Shown here: positions 44,020-52,213 of the stretch, one piece after another
Position numbering within the stretch: position 1 is the stretch's first letter
How the letters are laid out: each line of letters opens with the position of its first letter
DNA from: Saltatorellus ferox
Lineage (GTDB): Bacteria; Planctomycetota; UBA1135; GCA-002686595
Length of the DNA: 64,000 nt
NCBI GenBank assembly: GCA_007751475.1
Contig: CP036434.1
Span: 1,116,001-1,180,000, forward strand
Direction of reading: 5' to 3'
The notes under the pieces: model-generated
The model's database searches: none
Told to the model about the DNA's origin: nothing
What the model saw: only the letters and a program-made list of their open reading frames with translations
Program-made: the position numbers and the translations under genes

Positions 44020-44979
44020 ATGAATCTCGCCGTCTTCTCTCTCCTGGTCGCCGCTCTCGTTCCGGCCACGACTCCGGCCCAGGGGGCCGCTCCCGTCGCC
44101 CACGAGGTTCTGCTCCAGGGCAATGACCGGCTCGCGATCATCGCGCCGGACGGCGAGATCCGCTGGGAGATGCGCTGGGGGGGGATCCACGACATCCACT
44201 GGCTGGAGAACGGCCACATCCTGACGCGCCAGGGCGCAGCCACGGTCGTCGAGATCGATCCCGAAACCAAAGAGGTCGTCTGGTCCTACGATTCTTCGAA
44301 GGAGGGCGGCAACGGGGGCAAGCCCGTCGAGGTGCACGCGTTCGAGCGACTCGCGAACGGCCACACCATGATCGCGGAGTCCGGCCCGGCGCGCCTGATC
44401 GAGGTCGATGCGGACGGGAAGATCCAGAAGGAGATCCAGCTCGTCGTCGATCATCCTGGCGCGCACACCGACACGCGCCTCGTGCGTTCGACGCCAGCGG
44501 GGACGTACCTCGTCGCCCACGAGGCTGACGGCAAGGTGCGTGAGTACTCGCGCGAGAGCGGCGAGGTCGTGTGGGACTTCGAGGTGCCGCTCTTCGGCCG
44601 CGAGCCCGCCGGTGGCCACGGGCTGGAGGCCTACGGAAACCGCCTGTTCCAGGCGCTGCGCCTGCCCTCGGGGAACACGCTGATCTCGACCGGCAACGGT
44701 CATGGCGTGATCGAGGTCACGCCGGAGAAGAAGGTGGTCTGGCAGCTCCAGCAGAATGATCTCGAGGGCATTCGCTTCGCCTGGGTGACGACGCTCGAGG
44801 TGCTTGCCGACGGTCACTACGTCATCGGCAACTGCCACGCAGGGCCGGGGCAACCGCTCCTCGTGGAGATCGAGCCGAAGACGAAGAAGGTCGTCTGGAC
44901 GTTCGATCGCCACGACGACTTCGGGAACAGCGTGTCGAACTCCCAGCTGCTCGACGTGCGCGGCGAGTCCCTCAGGTAG
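44020..44979 (+). CDS. Secreted PQQ-like / arylsulfotransferase-like beta-propeller
   Basis: 319 residues with a signal peptide ('MNLAVFSLLVAALVPATTPAQGA'-type; cleavage near AQG). Regular beta-propeller blades are visible: 'LAIIAPDGEIRWEMRWGG', 'ATVVEIDPETKEVVWSYD', 'ESGEVVWDFEVPLFG', 'HGVIEVTPEKKVVWQLQ' and 'LLVEIEPKTKKVVWTFD'. These W-aromatic repeats are typical of PQQ-like and ASST-like propellers. No catalytic residue set for a PQQ dehydrogenase is seen, so it is more likely a binding or structural protein. It is divergent from the VIT-VWA/sigma operon, with about 116 bp between. Function unknown. Confidence 0.78.
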   Translation: MNLAVFSLLVAALVPATTPAQGAAPVAHEVLLQGNDRLAIIAPDGEIRWEMRWGGIHDIHWLENGHILTRQGAATVVEIDPETKEVVWSYDSSKEGGNGGKPVEVHAFERLANGHTMIAESGPARLIEVDADGKIQKEIQLVVDHPGAHTDTRLVRSTPAGTYLVAHEADGKVREYSRESGEVVWDFEVPLFGREPAGGHGLEAYGNRLFQALRLPSGNTLISTGNGHGVIEVTPEKKVVWQLQQNDLEGIRFAWVTTLEVLADGHYVIGNCHAGPGQPLLVEIEPKTKKVVWTFDRHDDFGNSVSNSQLLDVRGESLR

Positions 44980-44992
44980 TCGCAGCGCAAGG

Positions 44993-45496
44993 TCATTTCT
45001 CCACCCTGGGAATCGAGATCTCGACGCCCTCGAACTCCAGCGTGAACGCGGATCCCCGGAGCGCGTACGTTCCGCTGGATACGCTGCCCTGGTCGCCGAG
45101 GGCCATGGACTGCCGGACGCCTCCCTCGCCGTCGAACTCCATGGCGAGGTGGAGCTTGCGGCGCCCATCCCCTGCGATCAGCGTCCAGGAACCCCGTGGG
45201 TCCACGCCCTCGTGGATGGTCTCGAGGAGCGTGTTTCCGTGCTGGCGCGAGGTCATCTGCATGAGGTGCCCGCCTCCACTGAGGGCGGCCATACGCTCGG
45301 CCGCGCTGGGGGAGTCGAGCCGATGCTCCACTCCCTCCACGTTCACGCGGAAGAGATCCGTCAGCGGGAGCGGTGCCGCCCGTTGGGCGGCCTGGGTGAC
45401 AGCGCGAGGGGCCGTCGTCCGAAGCCCAAAGCTCCCAACAGCGGCGAGCCCCACGAGGAGGCCGAGGGTCCAAAGGCTTGCGTGGAGGGGCTTCAC
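44993..45496 (-). CDS. Secreted hypothetical protein
   Basis: 167 residues from a GTG at 45496, chosen because it gives 'VKPLHASLWTLGLLVGLAAV', a normal signal peptide. The open frame runs on to 45661, but that part overlaps a repeat element and is not protein-like. The mature part is beta-rich ('GSWTLIAGDGRRKLHLAMEF', 'SSGTYALRGSAFTLEFEGVE') and may be a lipocalin-like fold. No family is recognised. It is convergent with the propeller gene (13 bp between stops). The repeat at 45601-45683 and the IS110 element lie just upstream, so its native promoter region may have been disturbed. Confidence 0.6.
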   Translation of the reverse strand: MKPLHASLWTLGLLVGLAAVGSFGLRTTAPRAVTQAAQRAAPLPLTDLFRVNVEGVEHRLDSPSAAERMAALSGGGHLMQMTSRQHGNTLLETIHEGVDPRGSWTLIAGDGRRKLHLAMEFDGEGGVRQSMALGDQGSVSSGTYALRGSAFTLEFEGVEISIPRVEK

Positions 45497-45600
45497 ATGC
45501 GTCCATGCGGGAACCCTCGATCGGGACTGCCAAGAATTCCAATCCGTTGAAGCCTGGTCAGTCGTCGCCGGTCGTCGCTCCAGAGCTTCGTCCGGGCCCA

Positions 45601-45683
45601 CCTCCGCTTCGTTCGGTCGTCTTCCTTGCCACGCCGCGGTTTGAACGCACTGGTGGAGCAAACTCGTGAATCATGCAGGCTAG
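45601..45683. repeat. Partial copy of the palindrome arm (repeat A)
   Basis: Closely matches 47887-47970 in the same orientation, differing at scattered positions. Homology ends exactly at the CTAG that marks the unit boundary in the downstream array. Only the right arm is present here; the left arm is missing. The IS110 element begins at this CTAG, so the repeat end was probably the insertion site. Confidence 0.75.
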
Positions 45684-45686
45684 ATG

Positions 45687-45848
45687 CTATGGGGCAGGCC
45701 TTTCCAGGACGCCGCGCGAAAGCGAAAGTGTCCTGCACGGCAGCTTTGACCGCCCCGGTAGTGGACCGGAGTGGAAGAGAGGCTGCCTGAACCAGCCAGC
45801 GCCCCGAGTTTTGACGGCGAAGGGCAACTGGCGAGCACGGAGCTACTC
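45687..45848 (+). ncRNA. Candidate IS110 bridge RNA region
   Basis: The non-coding leader of the IS contains three successive hairpins. The first pairs 45705-45710 with 45730-45735 and encloses a CGC-GAAA-GCG tetraloop (45715-45724). The second pairs 45755-45759 with 45765-45769. The third pairs 45781-45785 with 45793-45797. A leader of about 160 nt with an opening stem-loop and two further loops is what IS621-type bridge RNAs look like. No target- or donor-guide complementarity was established. Confidence 0.35.
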
Positions 45849-47039
45849 ATGGCCCAGGCAGCCGTTCAAAATACTACTGCAACCCCCGTCCTCTACGTCG
45901 CCCTCGAGCTGAGCAAAGATACTTGGAAGCTCGGCATCACCCTCGACAGAGTGTCCAAAGCGAAGATCCGCGACGTTCGCGCCAGGGACCTCGATGGGTT
46001 TCTCGCGGAGATCGAAGCGGCCAAGAAGCACTTCAATCTTCCAGAGAACACTCTGGTCAAGAGCTGCTACGAAGCGGGTCGCGACGGCTTCTGGATCCAC
46101 CGATTCCTGCTCGCCCACGGCATCGAGAACGTCATCATCGATCCCGCGAGCATTGAGGTCGATAGGCGGAGTCGGAAGGTCAAGACCGACAGGGTGGACG
46201 CCCAGAAGATGGCGCAACTTCTCGCTCGACATGGCGATGGAGAGCGCGTTCTCCGCGTCGTACGAGTCCCTCCGCTCGAGTCAGTCGATGAGCGGATCTT
46301 GCCCCGGGACCTCAAGGCCCTCAAAAAGCGACGAGAGCAGGCCGCCAACAAGATCCAAGCGAGCCTGTTCGAGCACGGAGTAGACCTCAATCCCCGCCTG
46401 GGCAGCTTTAAGGACAAGGACTTCCTCACCGCGCTCAAGGCCGCCCGACAGTGGGATGGCAAACGACTCCCACCTGAGTGCTTGCGAAGCGTCAAGCGAA
46501 GCTGGCAGCTGTACTCCCTTCTCACCAAGCAGATCAAAGAGCTCGAGCAGCGGCAGCGCCAGGTCCTTCGCGAGGCACGCGCCGAGCCAGAGAAGGCCAC
46601 CTCTGCAGCCCGCAAGGCCGCCATCCTCAGTCAGCTCCGTGGGGTGGGCGACATTGGAAGCTACGTGCTGACCACGGAGTTCTTCGGCTGGAGAGACTTT
46701 GACAACCGAAGTCAGGTGGGCGCACTCGCCGGTTTGACGGGCACACCGTTCCAGAGTGGCAACATGGGACGAGACCAAGGCATTTCGAAGAGCGGCAATC
46801 CGCGCGTTCGGACGCTCGGGGTCGAACTCGGATGGCTATGGCTACGCTGGCAGCCTGATAGCCGGACGACGAAGTGGTACCACGAGCACGTCGGCAAGGG
46901 AGGAAGCCGCGCGAAGCGAAAAGCGATCGTCGCGGTGGCGAGGAAACTACTCGTCGAGTTCTGGCACTTCGTCGAACACGGCGTAGTCCCCACCGGTGCC
47001 GTACTCAAGACAACGAACGCGGAGGGGAGTCCCGCGTGA
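45849..47039 (+). CDS. IS110-family transposase (DEDD recombinase)
   Basis: 396 residues from the ATG at 45849. The N-terminal RuvC-like domain has 'YVALELSKDTW' (Glu20 at the usual first Asp position), Glu75 in 'KSCYEAGRDGFW', and Asp114/Asp117 in 'KTDRVDAQKMAQLL'. The set is thus E-E-D-D rather than D-E-D-D; this is a variant I associate with a subgroup carrying 'LELS..W'. A coiled central region (about 150-250) follows. The C-terminal Transposase_20 domain has 'LRGVGDIGSYVLTTEFFGW', 'LAGLTGTPFQSG' and the serine motif 'GISKSGNPRVR' (Ser313 is the likely nucleophile). The length is complete for the family. It catalyses RNA-guided insertion of the element; the frame is intact, so it may be active. 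Confidence 0.92.
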   Translation: MAQAAVQNTTATPVLYVALELSKDTWKLGITLDRVSKAKIRDVRARDLDGFLAEIEAAKKHFNLPENTLVKSCYEAGRDGFWIHRFLLAHGIENVIIDPASIEVDRRSRKVKTDRVDAQKMAQLLARHGDGERVLRVVRVPPLESVDERILPRDLKALKKRREQAANKIQASLFEHGVDLNPRLGSFKDKDFLTALKAARQWDGKRLPPECLRSVKRSWQLYSLLTKQIKELEQRQRQVLREARAEPEKATSAARKAAILSQLRGVGDIGSYVLTTEFFGWRDFDNRSQVGALAGLTGTPFQSGNMGRDQGISKSGNPRVRTLGVELGWLWLRWQPDSRTTKWYHEHVGKGGSRAKRKAIVAVARKLLVEFWHFVEHGVVPTGAVLKTTNAEGSPA

Positions 47040-47117
47040 CTCGCACCGGTGCTCCAGGAGACTCGCTTGCAGTGCGGGCGGAGGCGCTTCATCGAGGCCG
47101 CTTCGTTTGCCTAGATG

Positions 47118-47755
47118 AAGCAGTCGCCAGGGGCACTTTTCGAACAGGACGACGAATCGGAGGCCAACGAGAACACATAGAGCGCAGGACGCCACGAGGG
47201 AAATCAGCTCGTCATCGCCCGGCTGGGTGGGATGCTCATCGCATCCGCCGGTGGGCCACGACTTAGAAGGAGCGGTTTCTTCACTGGCTTTCGCAACGCC
47301 TTCGGGCGAACGCAGCATTAGGCCTTCGGGGCACAGACCCCGAGACGGATAGGAGCTTGTCGCGCGGCGACCCTCCCAAGCCAGCCTCTGGCGCGTCCAC
47401 GCTACTACGCAAGAAAGCTATGAAGACTCCGAGCGTGCTTGCACTTTGTGCGCCGCCTTCGTGGTGGAAGAACAGACCAAAGAAAGGTAGCGCTCTGGGC
47501 GGCTGCGGCCGCCCAGCGCCCTTTGGAGGCACAGGGACTGTGACGTTCTCTAGCTCAGGTCAGACTCCGCCCGCGAAGCCGCAGGCGAGATTGCACGCGC
47601 GGGTTGGGCGGAGATGGGTATCACGCAGCAGATTCCAAAGGTCTGCCGAGATACATCCTGCCCAGGGCTGCCAACCGCCCAACGATTCAATCATCCAGGA
47701 GCAGGACGACGACCAAAATTCACTACAACGACCTTGACGAGGCCGTGCTCATAGG
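47118..47755. other. Non-coding accessory stretch between IS110 and the palindrome array
   Basis: About 640 bp with no credible gene; the ORFs here read as low-complexity shadows. A strong hairpin occurs at 47490-47520 (9-bp perfect core stem with a TGCG loop, extended by an outer stem). The 12-mer TAGGAGCTTGTC at 47350-47361 recurs at 48131-48142, at the end of the second palindrome. These traits suggest remnants of mobile elements. Confidence 0.5.
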
Positions 47756-47968
47756 AGCCCGCATTATTCACGAGCTGGCACCACCAGCACGTCCAAACCA
47801 CGCTGTGGCTGCGTCAGACGGAAGCCTGCGGCTTCCGCCCGCTTCGCGGGCTCCCTCACGGAATGCTCAACGGGCCTACAGGCCCGCCTCCGCTTCCGTT
47901 CGGTCGTCTTCCTTGCCACAGCGCGGTTTGGACGCACTGGTGGCACCATCTCGTGAATAATGCGGGCT
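47756..47968 (-). repeat. Giant palindrome 1 with internal hairpins
   Basis: 54-nt arms 47756-47809 and 47915-47968 pair with one true mismatch; the five other differences are G-U pairs only if the minus strand is the RNA. The 105-nt interior contains three perfect small hairpins: 47819-47826/47830-47837, 47838-47842/47846-47850 and 47871-47877/47880-47886. The whole could fold as a multi-branched RNA or a cruciform. Its right arm recurs as repeat A at 45601-45683. Confidence 0.75.
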
Positions 47969-48133
47969 AGGAGTCTGCGCCACAGAATGCGGTTTCGCGA
48001 GTGCTGTCAGGATTCGCGCTCGCAAGGCGCGCCGGACCCCCCATGGTTTGATGCCATTGGGGTTTGGCGCAACGCCGCGAGCGCGGATCCTGGCGGTGCT
48101 CGCGGAATCGCATTCTGTGGCGCAGACTCCTAG
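47967..48133 (+). repeat. Giant palindrome 2
   Basis: A 167-bp palindrome centred at 48050 shares its first CTAG with palindrome 1. The outer 47 positions of the arms pair completely; the seven non-Watson-Crick positions are all G-U if the plus strand is transcribed. The inner 36 positions are only partly symmetric. It ends in the same TAGGAGCTTGTC 12-mer found at 47350. Confidence 0.75.
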
Positions 48134-48166
48134 GAGCTTGTCCATCGTGGGCATCGAGAGGTGGGC

Positions 48167-48379
48167 TTAGGGTCGCGTGGCGACCTCCTTCTCCGACGTA
48201 TCGGTGGTTTCCACCGACGATGAGATTGGGGGCACCAAGTAGCCAGTCACATCGTAGAACTCGAGGCCGAGCTTGAGGGGCGGGATCCAGCCGACAACGG
48301 GCCCTTTTGCCCCGAGCAGCAGGTAGCAGTTCGAGATCTTGAGCCAGCCATACACCTCACGGCCTTCGAGCCTGCTCAT
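48167..48379 (-). CDS. Small hypothetical protein
   Basis: 70 residues from the ATG at 48379. Composition is protein-like: 'GWLKISNCYLLLGAKGPVVG' and 'LGLEFYDVTGYLVPP', with a polar Ser/Thr/Glu tail. No family is recognised, no signal peptide is present, and the AGGG before the ATG is too close to be a good ribosome-binding site. It lies between the second palindrome and the divergent CAP-domain gene. It could be a remnant of a larger gene carried by the accessory region. Confidence 0.35.
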   Translation of the reverse strand: MSRLEGREVYGWLKISNCYLLLGAKGPVVGWIPPLKLGLEFYDVTGYLVPPISSSVETTDTSEKEVATRP

Positions 48380-48568
48380 CCCTGATGGCGGGTCGCCGAC
48401 TGAACGTCAAACTGCTCGGACCGAAACCCGCGGACGGCCTCCTTGAACTTGCCGCGGTCGTTTCTCTGGGGCCAACTGAAGTTGTAGTCTTTATTGGCCG
48501 TGGCCCCTTCGACGGATTCGTCCTGCATTCGTACAGCGAAAATCGGCGTTGGAAGACCGTCGCCTCCT

Positions 48569-50824
48569 ATGAAGTCGTTTCAGTTCATCGCGCTCGCCCT
48601 GTTCCTCCCCGCCTTCTCTGGGCTCAGGACTGTTCCCGCGGCAGACGACGTTGCGCCCTCGAATCCGAAGGCCCGCAGGGCACTGCACGCGGTGACGGGC
48701 GACGTGGCTAGACTCGGCCGAGGTGATCTTCTGGAAGAGTTGCAGGAGATTCTCAGGGAGCTAGGCTCCGATGAAGCGGAGGCCAAACCCTGGGAGAAGA
48801 AGGCCGGGCACTTGCTGGAGCAAGTGAAGGGCGAGCCCAAGGAGCGCGCTGTCCAGTCGGCGGTCAAGAAGCTGCGCCGGGCCGTGGAGGGCTTGGCTGA
48901 GGGGCTTGGCGCCAGGAGCGAGGGAGACGCGGAGCGGCTCGCGCGTCTCTTGCTTCGGCTGGACTCTGGCCACGAACTCGCTCACGCTGCCCTGGGGCAC
49001 GAGCGCTGGAACGGGTCCTTCGCCGCGCCGGACGAGATCCGAATCGGTCGGGGCATCGAAGCCATGGAAGCAGCCGCGAACGAGGCGTCCTCGCTGGAGG
49101 TAGAGGTCAGCGTGTCGAGGCCATCGAGCTCACCCCTGATCTTGAAGCTCTACGGCGAGGACTCCCACAGCGTCACGGCGAACGGCATAACCCTCCACGG
49201 AGGGATCGAGGCCAAGCGCCTGGAGCGAGCGCTGCGGCAGGCGGTGAGGGGACTCGCCTTCACGAACTGGGTGATGAACGGCAAGGTTGCCGCTCCCAAG
49301 CTCCAGCGTCCTTGCGAGATTTCGTTCACCGACAATGAGCCCGACTACGATCGGGCTCTGGACGAGGCTATGGCGGCCAGTTGGCTCACGAAGAAGTCTC
49401 GTGATCGCGTGGGCACCACCGACCTTGAGAGCTTCTTGCTGACCAAGGGCGGACGGTGCAGCCGCTGGCGCCCAGAGTGCCGAATCTCCTCCTTGGTTCA
49501 CTGGGACGTCCATGACGATGTGCTCCCGGATTCGATTCAGCCAGCGCTCTTGGCGGGGCATATCAACTGGGTCTCCCTGCGTTTCTTCGGAACGGGCAAG
49601 CCCTCGGTTTCGTATCCCGAGGCGGAAGCAGGTCGAGGCGCGGGCAGCACCGCGAAGGCAAAGGCTCGCACGGAGGCCCTCTGGCGGGCCGCCAGCAGCG
49701 GAGTCTTTGGCGCTCGCTGCTGGATTCGCGCCCAGCTGAAGGCCGGCAAGTCCGTGAGCTTCAGCCGCTCGGTGCTCGACCACGAAGGCAAAATCTCGGC
49801 GGAGCCGCTTCTGGTTGCCACCCTCGCAACGGAGTACCTGCAGGCCACGGGTGAGTTCAAGAACGCGGCCCGCTCCAAGCCGGACAAGAACAGCACGATC
49901 GTGGCCGCCATGGAGAAGGCACTCTGCCGCCCGATCCCGGAGTTCGACGATCAGTGGACCGCCTGTCTCATGGGGGAAGGGCCGGGACTTGGCATCCTCC
50001 AGCGTCTCGAGGGCAGGACCATGGGCCCGACGGACCGCGACGAGGTTTCCGAAGTGGTACGGGCGGGAGTTGCCTACCTGGCGGAGGTGAGGAACCAGGC
50101 CTTTGCCCCCCTTGGCGTCTTTGCCGAGGCCGTGGAGCCTTTCGCCGAGCTGTGCGAGCAGAACGCGCTGCACGCGGCTTACCTCAATCTTCACCCGGAG
50201 CAGAAGTCGGCCTGGCCAGATGCCCACGAGCAATATCCCGATCAGCAGGGGTTCACCGCCAAGGGGGCATGGGGCGGAAGCCACAGCGTGATCGCCTACT
50301 CAGGGGACGCAGCTTCGGCCATAGACCAGTGGATGGGAACGTTTTTTCACCGGCTGCCACTCCTGGAGCCAGGCCTGTGTGGCACGGGCCTCGCTATCGA
50401 CGAGGAGGTGGTGGTGCTCGACGTGAACTCCCTCGCGAACCAGTACTACGGCGAAGCTCTGGTGGCCTGGCCAGCAGATGGCATGACGGATGTGCCACTC
50501 GCCTTCGTCCCCGAGCTCCCTAACCCGGTGCCGGGGGAGAACCAGTCAAGCCTCGGCTACCCATTCACCGTTCAGGCCTACTGGGGCCCCGAGCGGGCGG
50601 AGCGAACTCTTCAGCTCGCCATGTTTGTGGGAGAGGGGGACGATCCCGTGGATTGCCACGTCATCACCCCGGACGCACCGCTCTTCGACCGCCTCAGCCC
50701 CAAGGACGCCTACTGCCTGATTCCCAAGGGACATCTGGCGGCCAGCGAGTCGTACCGAGTGACCGGGCGCTGCTTGGAGACCGGTGGTGTCTTCACCTGG
50801 CGCTTCAAGACAGGTCGGCGCTGA
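48569..50824 (+). CDS. Secreted CAP/SCP-domain-like protein
   Basis: 751 residues from the ATG at 48569, which gives a signal peptide ('MKSFQFIALALFLPAFSGLR'). The frame is open to 48494 without protein-like sequence. Residues about 40-140 are helical and Lys/Glu-rich, and 140-490 are not recognised. A CAP-like domain occupies about 505-625: 'RNQAFAPLGVFAEAVEPFAE', 'NALHAAYLNLHPEQKS', 'SHSVIAYSGDAASAIDQWMG' and 'FFHRLPLLEPGLCGTGL', with the usual HAxY-like and H residues. The C-terminus is an Ig-like region ('ESYRVTGRCLETGGVFTWRF'). CAP proteins are secreted and often surface-associated; no enzyme activity can be assigned. A terminator hairpin follows at 50834. Confidence 0.72.
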   Translation: MKSFQFIALALFLPAFSGLRTVPAADDVAPSNPKARRALHAVTGDVARLGRGDLLEELQEILRELGSDEAEAKPWEKKAGHLLEQVKGEPKERAVQSAVKKLRRAVEGLAEGLGARSEGDAERLARLLLRLDSGHELAHAALGHERWNGSFAAPDEIRIGRGIEAMEAAANEASSLEVEVSVSRPSSSPLILKLYGEDSHSVTANGITLHGGIEAKRLERALRQAVRGLAFTNWVMNGKVAAPKLQRPCEISFTDNEPDYDRALDEAMAASWLTKKSRDRVGTTDLESFLLTKGGRCSRWRPECRISSLVHWDVHDDVLPDSIQPALLAGHINWVSLRFFGTGKPSVSYPEAEAGRGAGSTAKAKARTEALWRAASSGVFGARCWIRAQLKAGKSVSFSRSVLDHEGKISAEPLLVATLATEYLQATGEFKNAARSKPDKNSTIVAAMEKALCRPIPEFDDQWTACLMGEGPGLGILQRLEGRTMGPTDRDEVSEVVRAGVAYLAEVRNQAFAPLGVFAEAVEPFAELCEQNALHAAYLNLHPEQKSAWPDAHEQYPDQQGFTAKGAWGGSHSVIAYSGDAASAIDQWMGTFFHRLPLLEPGLCGTGLAIDEEVVVLDVNSLANQYYGEALVAWPADGMTDVPLAFVPELPNPVPGENQSSLGYPFTVQAYWGPERAERTLQLAMFVGEGDDPVDCHVITPDAPLFDRLSPKDAYCLIPKGHLAASESYRVTGRCLETGGVFTWRFKTGRR

Positions 50825-50833
50825 GGGGTGGAA

Positions 50834-50864
50834 GTGTGGAAGGACCCTACGGGGTCCGCCACAC
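50834..50864 (+). terminator. Terminator hairpin after the CAP-domain gene
   Basis: A two-part stem (GTGTGG with CCACAC, and GGACCC with GGGTCC) with a 3-4 nt loop, 10 bp after the stop codon. It has no T tract. It lies between the CAP gene and the convergent broken gene ending at 51030. Confidence 0.6.
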
Positions 50865-51029
50865 CAATCGGATGAGAGCCGTCACCGAGCGCACTGCGCC
50901 CGGGACGGCGGGGCTCTCGATCGATCCGATGATGCTTCGCCCCGCTGTGGCTCAGCATCGCGCAAAGACGAGACCGAGGCCGAGGGGGAAGGGTTTCTGG
51001 GTAGATTCTGATGCAGGAGTTTTACCGCT

Positions 51030-51785
51030 TCAGACCGCGCCGAAGAGCGCGAGGCGATGGTGCAACCACAGGGCGCCCGGCGACAGAACGGCCAGCCTCA
51101 GGAATGGGTCGATGGGGGAGCGGATCGCAAGCTCTGGACGCGTCTCCCGATAGCGCAGGAGGCACGTGGAAAGCCCGGGGAAGGGGCGCATGGCTATCCG
51201 CGCCACCGCGTCAGTGAGGACGAGCGCGACGGGCTTGCCAGCGATGACCACGATGAGCCAGGTGAAGATCGGACTCGTGGGCGCCGCCCTCCCGCCGAGC
51301 TCCACGTTCGCCTGCGCGAAGGTCCAGGTCTCGACGACAGGCCACCGCGTCTCAAGCTCTACCCCGCTGATGACGAGTCGGCCATCCGGGAGGAAGGTCA
51401 GCGCGGCGAACAGATCACCCAGATCGAACTCTTCGCTCGCGCGCGCGTGCTCCTTGAGGAAGAGGCTGGGGAGCGTTTCACAGAGTTACCAGGTCACGCG
51501 GATACCTGCATCGCCGCGCCCGCGCTCGGCTCGTAGCCGTAGCCGGAACGGCTCCGTCAAGAAGGGAGCTGAGGGTGGCATGTCCCACTCGGCAGAGGCA
51601 TCCCCCATGAGGCCCATCTCCAGGTCGGGGAGCGGCTCGCCCCCGCCGCGATTCTCGTCCGCGGCGAGAGTCACGCCGGGCGCAGGAGGAGCTGCCTTGG
51701 GCGCTGGCCATGGCGAACAGGAAACAGCCAGGCCCGCCAGGACGCAGAGTGGGGATGCGGGAGACTCGACCATCGAAGGGAGCAT
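51030..51785 (-). pseudogene. Lipoprotein-like gene broken by an in-frame TAA
   Basis: From the ATG at 51785 the frame encodes 99 residues with a lipoprotein-like start ('MVESPASPLCVLAGLAVSC') and ends in a TAA at 51488-51486. The same frame then continues for 151 codons of protein-like sequence: 'EFDLGDLFAALTFLPDGRLV', 'RWPVVETWTFAQANVELGG', 'LIVVIAGKPVALVLTDAVAR', to a stop at 51030. No ATG follows the TAA until far downstream; the first usable start is a GTG at 51305. One gene with a nonsense mutation is the simplest reading; a sequencing error or two separate small genes are alternatives. No family is recognised. It is convergent with the CAP-domain gene across a terminator. Confidence 0.45.
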
Positions 51786-52094
51786 GTCCCTACCGCCCTA
51801 CGAGCCGTTCCCCACCGCCCGAGCCTTTGGTCCAAATACCGATGCCGCCTCGCCAGGGGCGAATGGACTTCGGGTAGCAGGGCGGCGCGGCAGAACGGCG
51901 CGCGGGCCAGGGGGGCCGATGAAACGAGATCAGCCAGCACTCTTGTGGAGGGTGCTGGCTGGAGGTCGTCGTGGTGAAGCGATCGAGCGGTGCCGTTCCG
52001 AGAGGGGGGCAGTCGGGCGAATCCGACTCAGCGAAGAGCCCGATGGGCGCTTGGGCGCTGCTCCGTAGTCGGTGAGGATGGGTCGCGATGGATC

Positions 52095-52130
52095 GGGCCC
52101 CGGGCCCCGGGCCCCGGGCTGCGGGCTGCG
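52095..52130. repeat. 7-mer GC tandem repeat
   Basis: Three copies of GGGCCCC are followed by two of GGGCTGC and a partial copy. The block is G/C only apart from two T bases and is largely self-complementary. It lies in a non-coding stretch and would be prone to slippage. Confidence 0.8.
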
Positions 52131-52191
52131 GTGACAGGTGTCGCGACTGGCCTTTCGGCACCCCGCTCGGAGTGACCATCCGTCCACGGAA

Positions 52192-52213
52192 AGGGCGACG
52201 CGAGAGTCGCCCT
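52192..52213 (-). terminator. Terminator hairpin for the leftward secreted gene
   Basis: An 8-bp perfect stem (52192-52199 with 52206-52213) with a 6-nt loop lies 17 bp past the stop of the gene ending at 52230. On the minus strand it is followed by a short TTCC. Confidence 0.6.

Larger units (their letters stand above)
45680..47117 (+). mobile_element. IS110-family insertion sequence
   Basis: About 1.43 kb, bounded by a direct 7-mer CTAGATG at 45680-45686 and 47111-47117; the boundaries are inferred from this repeat and from repeat A ending at the left CTAG. It contains one transposase gene (45849-47039) with a 165-bp structured leader before it. There are no terminal inverted repeats, which is normal for IS110. 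Family knowledge: IS110 elements use a non-coding bridge RNA encoded in an end region to pair target and donor. Insertion at the end of a palindromic repeat is also typical of the family. Confidence 0.7.

Noticed and set aside
41651-44023. 790-codon plus-strand ORF opposite the cytoplasmic VIT-VWA gene
   Set aside because: Antisense shadow; composition rich in Arg, His and Asp with no recognisable domain.
46947-47318. Minus-strand ORF with a hydrophobic stretch overlapping the IS110 3' end
   Set aside because: One helix-like run only; antisense to the transposase tail and no ribosome-binding site.
47756-47968. Integron attC site or CRISPR repeat for palindrome 1
   Set aside because: No RYYYAAC/GTTRRRY core pairs, no spacer-repeat periodicity and no integrase or Cas gene nearby.
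48385-48711. Plus-strand 108-codon ORF before the CAP-domain gene
   Set aside because: Its second half is a frame shadow of the CAP gene and nothing is recognised in the first half.
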